64,000 bases of DNA, from NCBI RefSeq assembly GCF_003628145.1, contig NZ_RBZV01000001.1:186001-250000 (forward strand), in the 5' to 3' direction. Positions 18,141 through 27,220 of this stretch are shown piece by piece; the stretch's first letter is position 1, and every line of letters begins with the position of its first letter. The notes under the pieces were generated by a model. That model was not told the origin of the DNA, did not search any database, and was given only the letters and a program-made list of their open reading frames with translations. Source of the stretch: Trinickia fusca. GTDB taxonomy: Bacteria > Pseudomonadota > Gammaproteobacteria > Burkholderiales > Burkholderiaceae. Position numbers and translations under genes: made by a program.

Positions 18141-19493
18141 TCAAGTCTGCAAGATCCGTCGACCTTTGGAAAGGTACTGGGCCATTTCCTCTTCCGGCAC
18201 CATGCTGCCGCCTGTCGCCCACGCGAGGTGGGTCGCCTTGGCCTGGAGAGCCGGGTCCATTTGCATGCGCAGCCGGTAGGCTTCCTGATCCTGCGCCAGG
18301 ACGCGTGCCATGCCGGGTACGCCGGCAAGAGCCGAGGGCTCGAGACGAATGCCTTCTTCTCGCTCGAGCAGCGCGAGCAACGCAAAGAGTTCACCATCGC
18401 TGACGGTGTAGTAACCGTCGACGAGCCGCTGCATGGCCTTGCCGACAAAACCGGAGGGCCGTCCCACGGCCAGTCCGTCGGCCGCCGTGACGTTATCTAT
18501 CCCGAGATCCTGGACCGATACTTCGTCGTGCAGTCCGGTGTAGACGCCGAGCAGCATGCAAGGCGAATGCGTCGGCTCCGCAAAGATGCAGTGAACCGCG
18601 TCCCCGAATGCCAGCTTCAGACCGAACGCCACGCCACCGGGGCCACCGCCGACGCCGCAGGGCAGATAGACGAACAGCGGATGCTCGGTATCCACGACGA
18701 CCCCGGCAGCGGCCAGTTGCGGTTTGAGCCGCTCAGCGGCGACTGCGTACCCGAGGAACAAATTCGTGGAGTTTTCATCGTCGACGAAGTGGCACGCTCG
18801 ATCCTGTGCCGCTTGCCTGCGCCCCTCGGTGACTGCCGCGCTGTAATCCGACGCATGCTCGACCACGGTCACGCCGTGTGAGCGCAACTTGTCCTTCTTC
18901 CATTGCCTGGCATCCGCCGACATGTGCACGGTCACCTGGAACCCGAGTGTGGCGCCCATGATGCCGATCGACAGTCCCAGATTGCCGGTGGACCCGACGG
19001 CGATCCGGTAATCGCCGAAGAAGGCGCGGAACGCTTCGCTGTCGAGCTTCGAATAATCGTCGTCCTCGTCGAGCAGTCCATGCGCGAACGCGAGATCTTC
19101 GGCATGTTTGAGCACCTCGTAGATGCCGCCACGCGCCTTGATCGAGCCGGAAATCGGCAGATGGCTGTCGAGCTTGAGCCATAGCTGACCCGGCAGCGCC
19201 AACCGGTACCGCTCGCTCAGCGCGTCCCGCAGGCGAGATCCGGGCCGCAGCGGCGACTCGATGATTCCGCCTGCCGCCCTGGTTTGCGGAAAGACGCGCG
19301 CGAGGTAGGGGGCAAACCGTGCAAGCCTGGCACTGGCGTCCTCGACATCCTGCTTCGTCAAGCCTACATCGGGCAAGGCCTCTTCCGCGGGCCGCACGGC
19401 CGGATTGAACCAGGCCGTTTCTCTCAGTGCGACCAGGTCTCGAATGAGCGGGTGGCTTTCCTGCCACTGCGCGATGGATTTTCCTGCAATCAT
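18141..19493 (-). CDS. dsdA: D-serine dehydratase DsdA
   Basis: A 450-residue PLP enzyme converting D-serine to pyruvate and ammonia. The cofactor lysine sits in [14 protein letters not shown], and the phosphate-binding glycine stretch appears as [14 protein letters not shown]. Length and the N-terminal [14 protein letters not shown] segment agree with E. coli DsdA. The start at 19493 has GAGGAAG 7-8 bases upstream; ATG 19508 and the frame to 19628 are alternatives. It is the first gene of a dsdA-dsdC unit with no dsdX permease. The local GC content looks slightly lower than in neighbouring genes, which may hint at later acquisition. Confidence 0.9.
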   Translation of the reverse strand: MIAGKSIAQWQESHPLIRDLVALRETAWFNPAVRPAEEALPDVGLTKQDVEDASARLARFAPYLARVFPQTRAAGGIIESPLRPGSRLRDALSERYRLALPGQLWLKLDSHLPISGSIKARGGIYEVLKHAEDLAFAHGLLDEDDDYSKLDSEAFRAFFGDYRIAVGSTGNLGLSIGIMGATLGFQVTVHMSADARQWKKDKLRSHGVTVVEHASDYSAAVTEGRRQAAQDRACHFVDDENSTNLFLGYAVAAERLKPQLAAAGVVVDTEHPLFVYLPCGVGGGPGGVAFGLKLAFGDAVHCIFAEPTHSPCMLLGVYTGLHDEVSVQDLGIDNVTAADGLAVGRPSGFVGKAMQRLVDGYYTVSDGELFALLALLEREEGIRLEPSALAGVPGMARVLAQDQEAYRLRMQMDPALQAKATHLAWATGGSMVPEEEMAQYLSKGRRILQT

Positions 19494-19562
19494 GATTCGC
19501 TTCCTCATTTCAGTACCGTGGCTGCGCCGATTGGGCGTCATAGGCGCACAACGACACTCGAG

Positions 19563-19591
19563 ATTGGACAAGCGAATGTCGGCCGTGACAA
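19563..19591 (-). promoter_or_regulatory. Candidate dsdA promoter with LysR-type dyad
   Basis: On the minus strand TTGTCA (19586-19591), a 17-base spacer and TCCAAT (19563-19568) lie about 70 bases before dsdA. The spacer and -10 contain ATT-N9-AAT, a T-N11-A motif of the kind bound by LysR proteins, so DsdC might act here. Confidence 0.45.
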
Positions 19592-19633
19592 AGGATGAAT
19601 CGTCAGCAGATGGATGATGCCAAATCAACCGTC

Positions 19634-19673
19634 AAAAAAACGAAACCCCACGTTCACGAAAAAACGTGGGGTT
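19634..19673 (-). terminator. Intrinsic terminator of the HDOD gene at 19727
   Basis: AACCCCACGTT (19644-19654) pairs perfectly with AACGTGGGGTT (19663-19673). On the minus strand the hairpin is followed within three bases by seven T residues (complement of 19634-19640). This separates the signalling operon from dsdA transcription. Confidence 0.85.
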
Positions 19674-19726
19674 CGTCAGTAGCCTGCAGACGGCCTTTGC
19701 GTAGAACGGGATGCGTACCGGCAGCC

Positions 19727-21181
19727 TTAGAGCGTCTCGAGTTCGCGTGCCGGCGCGTGAGCGAAGAACCGACCCAGCTCGCGCGCGAGCTCGTTCAGCG
19801 CGCTCATTTCCGTCTGCGAAATCTTGCGCGGCTCCTGCGTGGCAGACCAGTCGCCGTAGAGCAGGGCGACCGTCGATTGGTTGGCGACGACCGGCAGCAG
19901 CACGAACGAGCGCGTATCGTCGAACGCCTGACGGAACCACGCCGGCAGACGCGCGACCATTTTCGGATCGTGCGCATTCTCGATGAAGATGCCGACCGAG
20001 TTCGTGATGGCGAGGTGGAACACGTCGGGCTCGAACGCCTCGTTGAAGCGCAGCGTCGACAGCAGGTGCTCGATGTCGCGTCCAAAGCCCAGGCGTGCCT
20101 TGAAGACGCCCGAGGCCTGACGCACGAACATCACCGTATGCGCGAAGTTGAGCCCGGCCAGCACGGTTTCGGACGCCAATGCCAGCACGGGGGCCAGCGC
20201 ATTTTCCGAAGGTAGCGCACGCAGATCCTCGAGGCCCGCCGCGATGCGCACCTCGGCGTTCACGGCTGCACGCGCGATCGCGTCGGCGCTCGCGCGCAGT
20301 TCGACGATCTCGCGCATCACGCCTTCGCCGGCTTCCTCGCGTGCGAGCGCGACGCTCATTTGCGCGAGTATCTCGGGTTCGATCGCGAGCGCATGGCTAT
20401 AACGCTGCGCCAGCCCGGCGATCTTGGCTTCGCAGGCCTGTTCGGGCAGGTCGGCCATCGTCAGGATGTCGGCGACTTCGGTCGAAAAGTTCGTGGTCGC
20501 CTGCAGCCATTGCACTTGGCTCGATTCGTCGGCGTCGGGCTCGTACTTGCTCATGCCCGCGCGGATCATGTCCGGCAAGCGCCAGCGCGAGGCAGCCTCG
20601 AGCCCGATCTCCTCGAAGCTCACGCCCAGCACGGCCGTACTGGCTTCGCTTTCGTCCAGCGTGCCCTCGGCCGCCTTGCGGCGAATCTGATCCCATTCGG
20701 CTTCGAGATAGAACACGACGAGCAGCTTGCCGACCTGACGCATCAGCGTGCAGACCACGGCTTCCTCGCCGGCGCGCAGGTCGCCGTGTTCGGTGAGCTT
20801 GCGGGCCACGCTGCCCGAGAGCATCGCGCGGTTCAGCTCGAGTTTGGCGTCGATGCGATGCGGCGCGCTGTGATGAAAGTGATCGACGAGCTTCAAGCCG
20901 ACGACGAGATGGCCGACGGCATCCATGCCGAGCACCATCAGCGCGCGCGTGACGGTCGTGATGTTGCCGCCGAAGGCCATGTACATGGCCGAGTTGGCGA
21001 GCCGCAGCACCTTCTGAGTGAGGGCGAAGTCCGACAGCACGACTTTCACGAGCGCCGTGAAGTCGAGATCGTCGTTGGTCACCGCGGCCATCGTGGTGCG
21101 CAGCGATTGCGACAGCATCGGGAAGTCGCCGCGCTCGCTCATTCGCGCCCACAGCTTATCGAGCTGCGCCGCCTTTACCAT
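19727..21181 (-). CDS. HDOD-domain protein with C-terminal GAF-like region
   Basis: About 484 residues. Residues about 15-210 form an HDOD domain (FALTQKVLRLANSAMY and ALMVLGMDAVGHLV); the C-terminal 170 residues resemble a GAF-type sensor fold. Such proteins are thought to be non-enzymatic scaffolds in c-di-GMP or stress signalling. The ATG at 21181 has GGGA nine bases upstream; a TTG at 21196 would add five residues. It lies 88 bases downstream of the GGDEF/EAL gene on the same strand and ends before a strong terminator, so the two probably form an operon. Confidence 0.8.
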   Translation of the reverse strand: MVKAAQLDKLWARMSERGDFPMLSQSLRTTMAAVTNDDLDFTALVKVVLSDFALTQKVLRLANSAMYMAFGGNITTVTRALMVLGMDAVGHLVVGLKLVDHFHHSAPHRIDAKLELNRAMLSGSVARKLTEHGDLRAGEEAVVCTLMRQVGKLLVVFYLEAEWDQIRRKAAEGTLDESEASTAVLGVSFEEIGLEAASRWRLPDMIRAGMSKYEPDADESSQVQWLQATTNFSTEVADILTMADLPEQACEAKIAGLAQRYSHALAIEPEILAQMSVALAREEAGEGVMREIVELRASADAIARAAVNAEVRIAAGLEDLRALPSENALAPVLALASETVLAGLNFAHTVMFVRQASGVFKARLGFGRDIEHLLSTLRFNEAFEPDVFHLAITNSVGIFIENAHDPKMVARLPAWFRQAFDDTRSFVLLPVVANQSTVALLYGDWSATQEPRKISQTEMSALNELARELGRFFAHAPARELETL

Positions 21182-21269
21182 GTGAATCCCGTCCAAACCA
21201 TACGCGTGTCATTGCATTGTGTGGGTGCCGCATCGCGGCCAGTACCCGTTCCCTCGCATCCTGTCCCGC

Positions 21270-23099
21270 TCATGCCGCCTCGTGCAGATGCAGCACGCGG
21301 GCTTCGAAGCGTTGTGCCAGCTCCTCGGACGGCAGTGCCTTGCAGACCAGCCAGCCCTGGATGTGATCGCAGCCCATTGCCGTCAGCATCTCGCGCTGGG
21401 CCTCCGTCTCGACGCCTTCGGCGACGAGCTCGAGATCGAGCGTCTGTGCGAGTCCGACGACCGCGGACACGATCGCTTGATCGTTGCGTGAGGTTAGCAG
21501 GTTCTCGACAAAACTGCGGTCGATCTTCAGCTTGGCGAGCGGAAAGCGTTGCAAGTATGCCAAGCTGGAATACCCGGTACCAAAGTCGTCGACGGCGAAG
21601 CGGATGCCGAGCGCCGTCATCTCCTCGAGCAGCGCCGTCGCATGCGCAGGGTCCTGCATCAGCAGGCTTTCGGTGATCTCGAGCACGAGGCGGCGCGCGG
21701 GCAGGCCCGTCAGCGCGAGCGCTTCCTGCACGTTCTGCGTGAAGCGCGGGTCGCGGAACTGCTGCGGCGAGACGTTGACGGCCACGTACTGTAGCGCGAT
21801 GCCCTGCGCATCCCATTGCACGAGCTGCATGCAGGCGATCTTGAGCACCCAGTTGCCGAGGTAGTTGATGAGGCCGATCGATTCGGCAAGCGGGACGAAC
21901 CTCGATGGCGGCACGAGCCCGTGCACGGGATGCTGCCAACGGATCAGGGCCTCGACACCGACGACGCCGCGGGTCTGGCTGCTCGTGATCGGCTGGAAGT
22001 GCAGCGAGAATTCGCCGTTGCGCACGCCGTCGTAGAGGTCGGCCTCGAGCTTGAGGCGTTCGGCATCGGCCGGGTCGGCATGCGCCGTGTGGAACGCGAG
22101 CGTGTTGCTGCCGGCAGCCTTGGCCTGGGCGAGCGCGTGGTCGGCGCGGCGCAGCAATTGCTCGTGGTAGCAGGCCCCCGTGCCGCCGTGGCTCGGGTCG
22201 GGATGCAACGCGATGCCGACACTGGCCGACAGGTGCACGGGCTGGCCGTTGAACGAGTAGGGCTGCTGGACGGCCGTCATGAAGCGGCGCCCGAGCGCCT
22301 CGGCGGCCGAGGCTGCCTGTTCGCGCGTATCGGCGCGCAGCAGGATCGCGAATTCGTCGCTGGTCACGCGCGCGAGCGTTTCATCGGGCGAAACGAGCGC
22401 TTGCAGCCGCATGGCGGTGTCGCGCAGCAGTGCATCGCCGGCATCGTAGCCGAGCGCGCGGTTCACGCGCTGATAGTCGTCGAGGTCGACGAGCAGCAGG
22501 GCGGCGCCGCTGCCGGTCGTGTCGGCATACTCTTGCGCGAGCCTGGCGGCCGCCGTCAGTGCGGTGCCGTTCGGCAGGCCCGTCATGCGGTCGTTGTGCA
22601 GTTCGTAGACGAGGCGCTCCTCGGCCGCGCGCCAGGCCGACACGTCGAATGCGGAGACGGCGAAGCCCGGCTTGCCGTCGTGCACGCTGCGCACGAGGCG
22701 CAGCTCGACGGCGATCGGATAGGTCAGGGACTTCATCAGATGCAGCGTCGCCTTTTCGACGCAGCCCGACGCCGATGCGCGCGCGATCAAGGCATCGAGC
22801 TGGGCCGCATCGGCGGCCGAGACGAGCTCGTGCAACGTGATGGCCTGCAGGTACTCGCGGCGACAGCCGATGAAGCGCAGACTGGCTTCCGAGACGTACA
22901 GAAAGCACTGGTCCTCGTCGACGTGGGCCAGAAAGTCGACCGCGCCGACGGTACGTTCGAGCCGCGCCGCGAACGCGGCGCTTTGCCGGGCGTTCGCTTC
23001 GGCTGCGGCCGTGCGCGCCGCATGCGTGCGGCCGCGCAACAGGTCGATAGCCGCGCGCCACGTACTGCGGCGCGGCGCGCTCAGTGTTTTTGCTTCCAT
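21270..23099 (-). CDS. PAS-GGDEF-EAL protein, probable c-di-GMP phosphodiesterase
   Basis: About 609 residues. A PAS-like domain (about 40-160) precedes a GGDEF domain whose signature is degenerate (VTSDEF in place of GGDEF), then a complete EAL domain. The EAL motifs are intact: GVEALIRW, VNVSPQQF, LEITES, VDDFGTGYSSL, KIDRSF, VAEGVET and DHIQGW. Hydrolysis of c-di-GMP to pGpG is therefore predicted, with the GGDEF part possibly a GTP-sensing regulator. No membrane segment. The ATG at 23099 has GAGA upstream; ATG 23153 would add 18 residues. Divergent from the HDOD/EAL gene at 23490. Confidence 0.85.
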   Translation of the reverse strand: MEAKTLSAPRRSTWRAAIDLLRGRTHAARTAAAEANARQSAAFAARLERTVGAVDFLAHVDEDQCFLYVSEASLRFIGCRREYLQAITLHELVSAADAAQLDALIARASASGCVEKATLHLMKSLTYPIAVELRLVRSVHDGKPGFAVSAFDVSAWRAAEERLVYELHNDRMTGLPNGTALTAAARLAQEYADTTGSGAALLLVDLDDYQRVNRALGYDAGDALLRDTAMRLQALVSPDETLARVTSDEFAILLRADTREQAASAAEALGRRFMTAVQQPYSFNGQPVHLSASVGIALHPDPSHGGTGACYHEQLLRRADHALAQAKAAGSNTLAFHTAHADPADAERLKLEADLYDGVRNGEFSLHFQPITSSQTRGVVGVEALIRWQHPVHGLVPPSRFVPLAESIGLINYLGNWVLKIACMQLVQWDAQGIALQYVAVNVSPQQFRDPRFTQNVQEALALTGLPARRLVLEITESLLMQDPAHATALLEEMTALGIRFAVDDFGTGYSSLAYLQRFPLAKLKIDRSFVENLLTSRNDQAIVSAVVGLAQTLDLELVAEGVETEAQREMLTAMGCDHIQGWLVCKALPSEELAQRFEARVLHLHEAA

Positions 23100-23489
23100 T
23101 CGTTCTCGCAGGCGACTGTCTGAGTCTCGATCGGGCCCCTGGCTTGCTCTCATACCGGGTCCGCTCGGCGGGAGGGGTGCTTCTCGCGCAGGCGCTCGTC
23201 GCCATACCTCCCATCAGGATGGGTTATCGGCCGCGCGCCGGAATTCTTTAGGCAAGCGTGGCTTTCAGTCCACAAAAAGAGACTCGGGATTGGCCCGAAG
23301 GTGCAGCGGACGTTGTTTTTGAGAAAATGCCGCGCAAACCGCCTGCTATCGGCTGGCAAGGCGGAATACGGATGCGGCCGCGCTGCACCGCCCACGAACG
23401 GGCGGTGGGCGGGACCGGCGCATCGGATGTGCGCGGCGGGTACGAGCGGCCGCGCGCTTGTTTTGTTAGAACTGAGTGGGACTCAAGCT
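23100..23489. other. Divergent intergenic region between two signalling genes
   Basis: This 390-base stretch must hold promoters for both flanking genes, but no convincing -35/-10 pair was found on either strand. One perfect inverted repeat, CACCGCCC-N6-GGGCGGTG (23386-23407), lies about 85 bases before the plus-strand gene and has no T tract. No small ORF with plausible codon use was recognised. Confidence 0.4.
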
Positions 23490-24794
23490 ATGGCCGAAAT
23501 CCTGACCGCGCAGCCGGATCAGCAACGCACGGCGCGCACCGGGCACGAGTCCGAATACGTGTATCTGGGCCGGCAGCCGATTCTGGCGCGCAATGGCGCG
23601 CTCGATGCGTACGAGCTGCTGTTCCGGACGAGCAGTGACAATTGGGCCCAGGTGGACGACGATGCGCTGGCCACCGCGCAGGTCGTCGCGCATACGGTCG
23701 GCGGCATCGGCGTGAGCGCCGCGCTGGGCCCGCATCGCGGCTACGTCAACGTGGGCCGTGACCTGTTGTGCGACGACATCGTGATGCTGTTGTCGCCCGA
23801 GCGTTTCGTGCTCGAAGTGCTCGAGACGGTCACGCTCGATGCGCCCGTCATCGAGCGCATCGCCAAGCTGCGTCGCGCCGGATTTCGCATCGCGCTCGAC
23901 GACGTTGGCGAGCTGTCGGACGAGCTCGCGCGGGTGCTGCCGCACATCGATATCGTCAAGGTCGATTTCTTGCTGGTCGACCGGGCGCGTCTGCCGGCAC
24001 TCGCGCAAGCTGTCCATGCACGCGGCAAGACGCTCTTGGCCGAGAAGGTCGAGACGCGCGAAGACTATGCGCTCGCGCACGAGCTCGGCTTCGATTTTTT
24101 CCAAGGCTATTTCTTCGCGCGTCCGCAGGTGCTGAGCGCGCGCCGCCGCGATCCGTCGCGCGAGTCGCTGCTGCGCGTGCTCGCGCTGATCGCGGGCGAC
24201 GCGTCGCTGGCCGAACTCGAGACCGAGCTCAAGCGCAGTCCAAGCGTCGTCATGCAGCTGCTGCGGCTCGTGAACTCGAGTGCCTATGGGCTCGAACGGC
24301 GCATTGCATCGGTGCGCGAGGCGATCATGGCAACGGGCACGCGCCAGATCGCGCGCTGGGCGCAGTTGCTGCTCTACGCGTCGAATGGCGGACTGCCGTG
24401 GCGCTCCGATCCGCTCGTGCAGTTGGCGGGCACGCGGTCGCGTTTCATGGAACTCGCCGCGAGCCGTTTGCGGCCCGGCGACGAGCGCTTCGTCGATGCA
24501 GCCTTCATGACGGGCATTCTTTCGCTCGTGCACGTGCTGCTCGGTGACGCAGCGCCTGCCGACGCCCTGTGGAAGCTGGGGCTCGTCGCCGAGATCGGCG
24601 ACGCGATCATGCATGGCGCGGGCCCGCTCGGCGCATTGCTGACGGTGGCCGAAGCGGCGGAGGAGGGCGATGGCGAACGTGCGGCGCGCACGGCCGGCCT
24701 CACCCATGGCGAATTCGCGGCGCTGACGCCGGCCGTGCTGGCCGACATCAATCTGTCGGCTGCCGCATGGTTCGCGGCGCACGGCAACGCCTGA
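23490..24794 (+). CDS. HDOD-domain signalling protein with degenerate EAL domain (YuxH-like)
   Basis: A 434-residue paralogue of the protein at 15676, sharing a nearly collinear HDOD half (RRIASVREAIMATGTRQIAR and SDPLVQLAGTRSRFMELA). The EAL half starts YVYLGRQPILARNG and has AYELLFRTS where EALLR would be, but keeps a DDVG loop and a LAEKVETRED segment, so it is less eroded than its sister. Enzymatic activity is not expected. The ATG at 23490 begins a sequence aligning with YuxH-type N-termini; the longer frame to 23301 is unlike the family. Confidence 0.8.
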   Translation: MAEILTAQPDQQRTARTGHESEYVYLGRQPILARNGALDAYELLFRTSSDNWAQVDDDALATAQVVAHTVGGIGVSAALGPHRGYVNVGRDLLCDDIVMLLSPERFVLEVLETVTLDAPVIERIAKLRRAGFRIALDDVGELSDELARVLPHIDIVKVDFLLVDRARLPALAQAVHARGKTLLAEKVETREDYALAHELGFDFFQGYFFARPQVLSARRRDPSRESLLRVLALIAGDASLAELETELKRSPSVVMQLLRLVNSSAYGLERRIASVREAIMATGTRQIARWAQLLLYASNGGLPWRSDPLVQLAGTRSRFMELAASRLRPGDERFVDAAFMTGILSLVHVLLGDAAPADALWKLGLVAEIGDAIMHGAGPLGALLTVAEAAEEGDGERAARTAGLTHGEFAALTPAVLADINLSAAAWFAAHGNA

Positions 24795-24821
24795 GCAAAG
24801 CTTCGACGTCCGTGGTTCAAT

Positions 24822-24868
24822 AGGGTGACTGTCGTGCGGCGTGACCCGCATCGCACGACACTCACCCT
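24822..24868 (+). terminator. Long hairpin after the HDOD/EAL gene
   Basis: AGGGTGA (24822-24828) pairs with TCACCCT (24862-24868), and GTCGTGCG (24831-24838) with CGCACGAC (24852-24859), leaving a two-base internal loop. There is no T tract on either strand. It may be a Rho-assisted end or an RNA-stabilising structure. Confidence 0.45.
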
Positions 24869-24973
24869 CGGGCGTGTCCGGCGACGCGACGCTCGCGGGG
24901 GCACCGCAGACGCCCTGTATGACTTGGGCCAGGCGCCAACTCATGCTCGCCGAACTCGAACCGAGGAAACGAA

Positions 24974-25537
24974 ATGAAGCGAGGCATCCGTGGCATGGCG
25001 CTGGCAACGATCGTCGGCGCCGTATTGGCCGTATGTTCGTTCGACGCGCTAGCCGTGCTCAAGCCCGGCGACAAGGCGCCCGATTTCACGACGCAAGCAT
25101 CGCTGGGCGGCAAGACCTACACGTATTCGCTGGCCGATGCGCTCAAGAAAGGCCCGGTCGTGCTGTACTTCTACCCGGCGGCGTTTACGACGGGCTGCAC
25201 GATCGAGGCGCACGAATTCGCCGACGCCGTGGATGAATACAAGAAGTACGGTGCGACGGTGATCGGCGTCTCGCACGACGACATCGCCACGCTCACACGC
25301 TTTTCGGTCAGCGAATGCCGCAGCAAATTTCCCGTGGCGGCAGATCAGGATCACCGCGTCATCGACGCCTACGATGCCGGCATACCGTTCAAGAAATCGA
25401 TTGCCAATCGCGTGTCCTACGTGATTGCGCCCGATGGCACGATCCTCTACGAATACACGAGCCTGTCGCCCGACAAGCATGTCGAGAACACGCTGAACGC
25501 GGTCAAGGCGTGGGCCGCCAAGCACCCCGTGCAGTAG
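24974..25537 (+). CDS. Exported peroxiredoxin (AhpC/TSA, Bcp-like)
   Basis: A 187-residue thiol peroxidase with a Sec signal peptide (hydrophobic 8-21, cleavage near ALA at 25-27), so it should act in the periplasm. The peroxidatic site is FTTGC with Cys75 in a TxxC motif; a second cysteine, Cys115 in SECRSKFP, is a probable resolving partner. Family members reduce hydrogen peroxide and organic peroxides using thioredoxin-like donors. GAGGAAA lies seven bases before the ATG. Monocistronic by context. Confidence 0.88.
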   Translation: MKRGIRGMALATIVGAVLAVCSFDALAVLKPGDKAPDFTTQASLGGKTYTYSLADALKKGPVVLYFYPAAFTTGCTIEAHEFADAVDEYKKYGATVIGVSHDDIATLTRFSVSECRSKFPVAADQDHRVIDAYDAGIPFKKSIANRVSYVIAPDGTILYEYTSLSPDKHVENTLNAVKAWAAKHPVQ

Positions 25538-25677
25538 AGCGGTGTGCCCCCGCGGCGGGTCTCCGTTGTGATAGCCTCGGGGGCATTGCGCCGCGGATGG
25601 GCGCACGCGGCGCGGGTTGCCGCGTGCGAGCCTGATCGGTTGGTCGGCGGCGCCGCATCTGTCATCGATCCTCCGTC

Positions 25678-26640
25678 ATGTCGCAAAGCGCTTCGCATTC
25701 CCCCTCGCACGCCGCCGGTACCCCGTCGTTCATTCCCACCTACGCGGGCGTGCTTTCGTTCATGCGCCGGCCCTATACGCGCGAGCTGGCCGGCGTCGAC
25801 GTGGCCGTCTCGGGCGTCCCGCTCGATCTGGCCACGACGTTTCGTCCGGGCGCGCGCTTTGGCCCGGCCGCGATGCGAGCGGCCTCGGTCCAGCTCGCCG
25901 AGCTCAAGGTGTTCCCGTGGGGCATCGATCCGTTCGCAGACCTGAACGTCGTCGACTATGGCGATTGCTGCTTCGATGCGCACGATGCGCGTGGCATCCA
26001 TGAGGCGATCGTCGCGCATGCTCGCACCATCGTCGGCGCGGGCGTGCGCATGCTGACGTTCGGCGGCGATCACTACATCACGTATCCGCTGCTCGTGGCG
26101 CACGCCGAACGCTACGGCAAGCCGCTCGCGCTGATTCACTTCGATGCGCACTGCGATACGTGGCCCGACGACAATCCGCACTCGCTCAATCACGGCACGA
26201 TGTTCTACAAGGCGATCCGCGAAGGGCTCGTCGATCCGACCAAGTCCGTGCAGATCGGCATCCGCACATGGAATGACGATTTTCTCGGCGTGCGCGTACT
26301 CGATGCGCCGTGGGTGCATCGCTGCGGCGTGCAGGCCGTGGTCGACGAGGTGAAGACCATCGTCGGCGATGCGCCTGCCTATCTGACATTCGACATCGAT
26401 TGCCTCGATCCTGCGTTCGCCCCGGGAACGGGTACGCCGGTGCCCGGTGGCCTCAGCTCCGCGCAGGCGCTCGAGATCGTGCGTTCGCTGACGGCGGTGG
26501 ACCTGATCGGCGCCGATGTCGTCGAAGTCTCGCCGCCGTACGATCACAGCGAGGTGACGGCGCTGGCGGCCGCTCACGTCGCGGCCGATATCCTGTGCTT
26601 GATGCGTGCGCGCAAGTTGGCGCGCGCGGAGCGGGCCTGA
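25678..26640 (+). CDS. speB: Agmatinase (ureohydrolase family)
   Basis: A 320-residue ureohydrolase with all manganese ligands: GGDH (129-132), FDAHCD (155-160) and DIDCLDP (239-245). Agmatinase splits agmatine to putrescine and urea. The assignment over arginase or guanidinobutyrase is based on the FDAHCDTW context and length, and is moderately firm. Putrescine supply fits the arginine-rich neighbourhood, although no arginine decarboxylase is present in the window. The ribosome-binding site is weak. Confidence 0.82.
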   Translation: MSQSASHSPSHAAGTPSFIPTYAGVLSFMRRPYTRELAGVDVAVSGVPLDLATTFRPGARFGPAAMRAASVQLAELKVFPWGIDPFADLNVVDYGDCCFDAHDARGIHEAIVAHARTIVGAGVRMLTFGGDHYITYPLLVAHAERYGKPLALIHFDAHCDTWPDDNPHSLNHGTMFYKAIREGLVDPTKSVQIGIRTWNDDFLGVRVLDAPWVHRCGVQAVVDEVKTIVGDAPAYLTFDIDCLDPAFAPGTGTPVPGGLSSAQALEIVRSLTAVDLIGADVVEVSPPYDHSEVTALAAAHVAADILCLMRARKLARAERA

Positions 26641-26649
26641 GGTTCTATC

Positions 26650-26667
26650 CCGCGCCGCGCGGCGCGG
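26650..26667. terminator. GC palindrome between convergent genes
   Basis: CCGCGCCGCGCGGCGCGG is a perfect 18-base palindrome ten bases after speB and 21 bases before the end of the convergent lipoprotein gene. No T run follows, so a terminator role is inferred from position only. Confidence 0.3.
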
Positions 26668-26688
26668 CCTCACCCGCGACCGCGAGCG

Positions 26689-27219
26689 TCAATACCGTGG
26701 CGGCGGAGCCGACGGGGGGGGAGGGGGCGGCGGCACCGCATAGCGCGGCGCCGCATTGACCATGCCGGGCGGTATCGGCACGCGGTTGCCCGCCGCATAC
26801 ATGCACTGCACGTAGGCGTAGTCGTAGCGTCGCTGCACTTCGTAGGCCGAACCTTGTGCGGCGCCGACACCCATCGCGCTGCCGGCCAGCAGGCCCGCGC
26901 CGGCGCCGACGGCCGCTCCGTGTCCGCCACCGAAGGCGGCGCCAGCCGCTGCGCCGACCGCCGTGCCGAGGGCGGCGCTGCCTATGCCGCTCGCCGTTGC
27001 CGCCTGATTGGCGCTCACGCCGCCGACCTGGGCGTACGCGTATTGGCGGCAATCGTAGTCGTCGGCACGAAACTGATCGAACGACTTGCCGGTGCCGGGC
27101 AGCGCCATCACGCTGGGTGACGTCGGTGGCATCACGGTGCACGCGCTGAGCGTGGCCAAGGCCGCCAGCACGAGGCACTTCGCGCGCCGCGTAATGAGTG
27201 GAGCGAGAGGCAGGTTCAT
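26689..27219 (-). CDS. Glycine-zipper outer-membrane lipoprotein (hypothetical)
   Basis: A 176-residue protein with a lipoprotein signal peptide ending in the lipobox LSAC (Cys27, followed by Thr, so outer-membrane sorting is expected). The middle carries a Gly/Ala-rich zipper (about 80-125, repeated GxxxG-type spacing), a motif of membrane-inserting envelope proteins, and the end is proline-rich (PPPPPPP). Function unknown. The ATG at 27219 is two bases after the upstream gene's stop, so the two are co-translated. The longer frame to 27378 lies inside that gene. Confidence 0.75.
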   Translation of the reverse strand: MNLPLAPLITRRAKCLVLAALATLSACTVMPPTSPSVMALPGTGKSFDQFRADDYDCRQYAYAQVGGVSANQAATASGIGSAALGTAVGAAAGAAFGGGHGAAVGAGAGLLAGSAMGVGAAQGSAYEVQRRYDYAYVQCMYAAGNRVPIPPGMVNAAPRYAVPPPPPPPSAPPPRY

Positions 27220-27220
27220 T

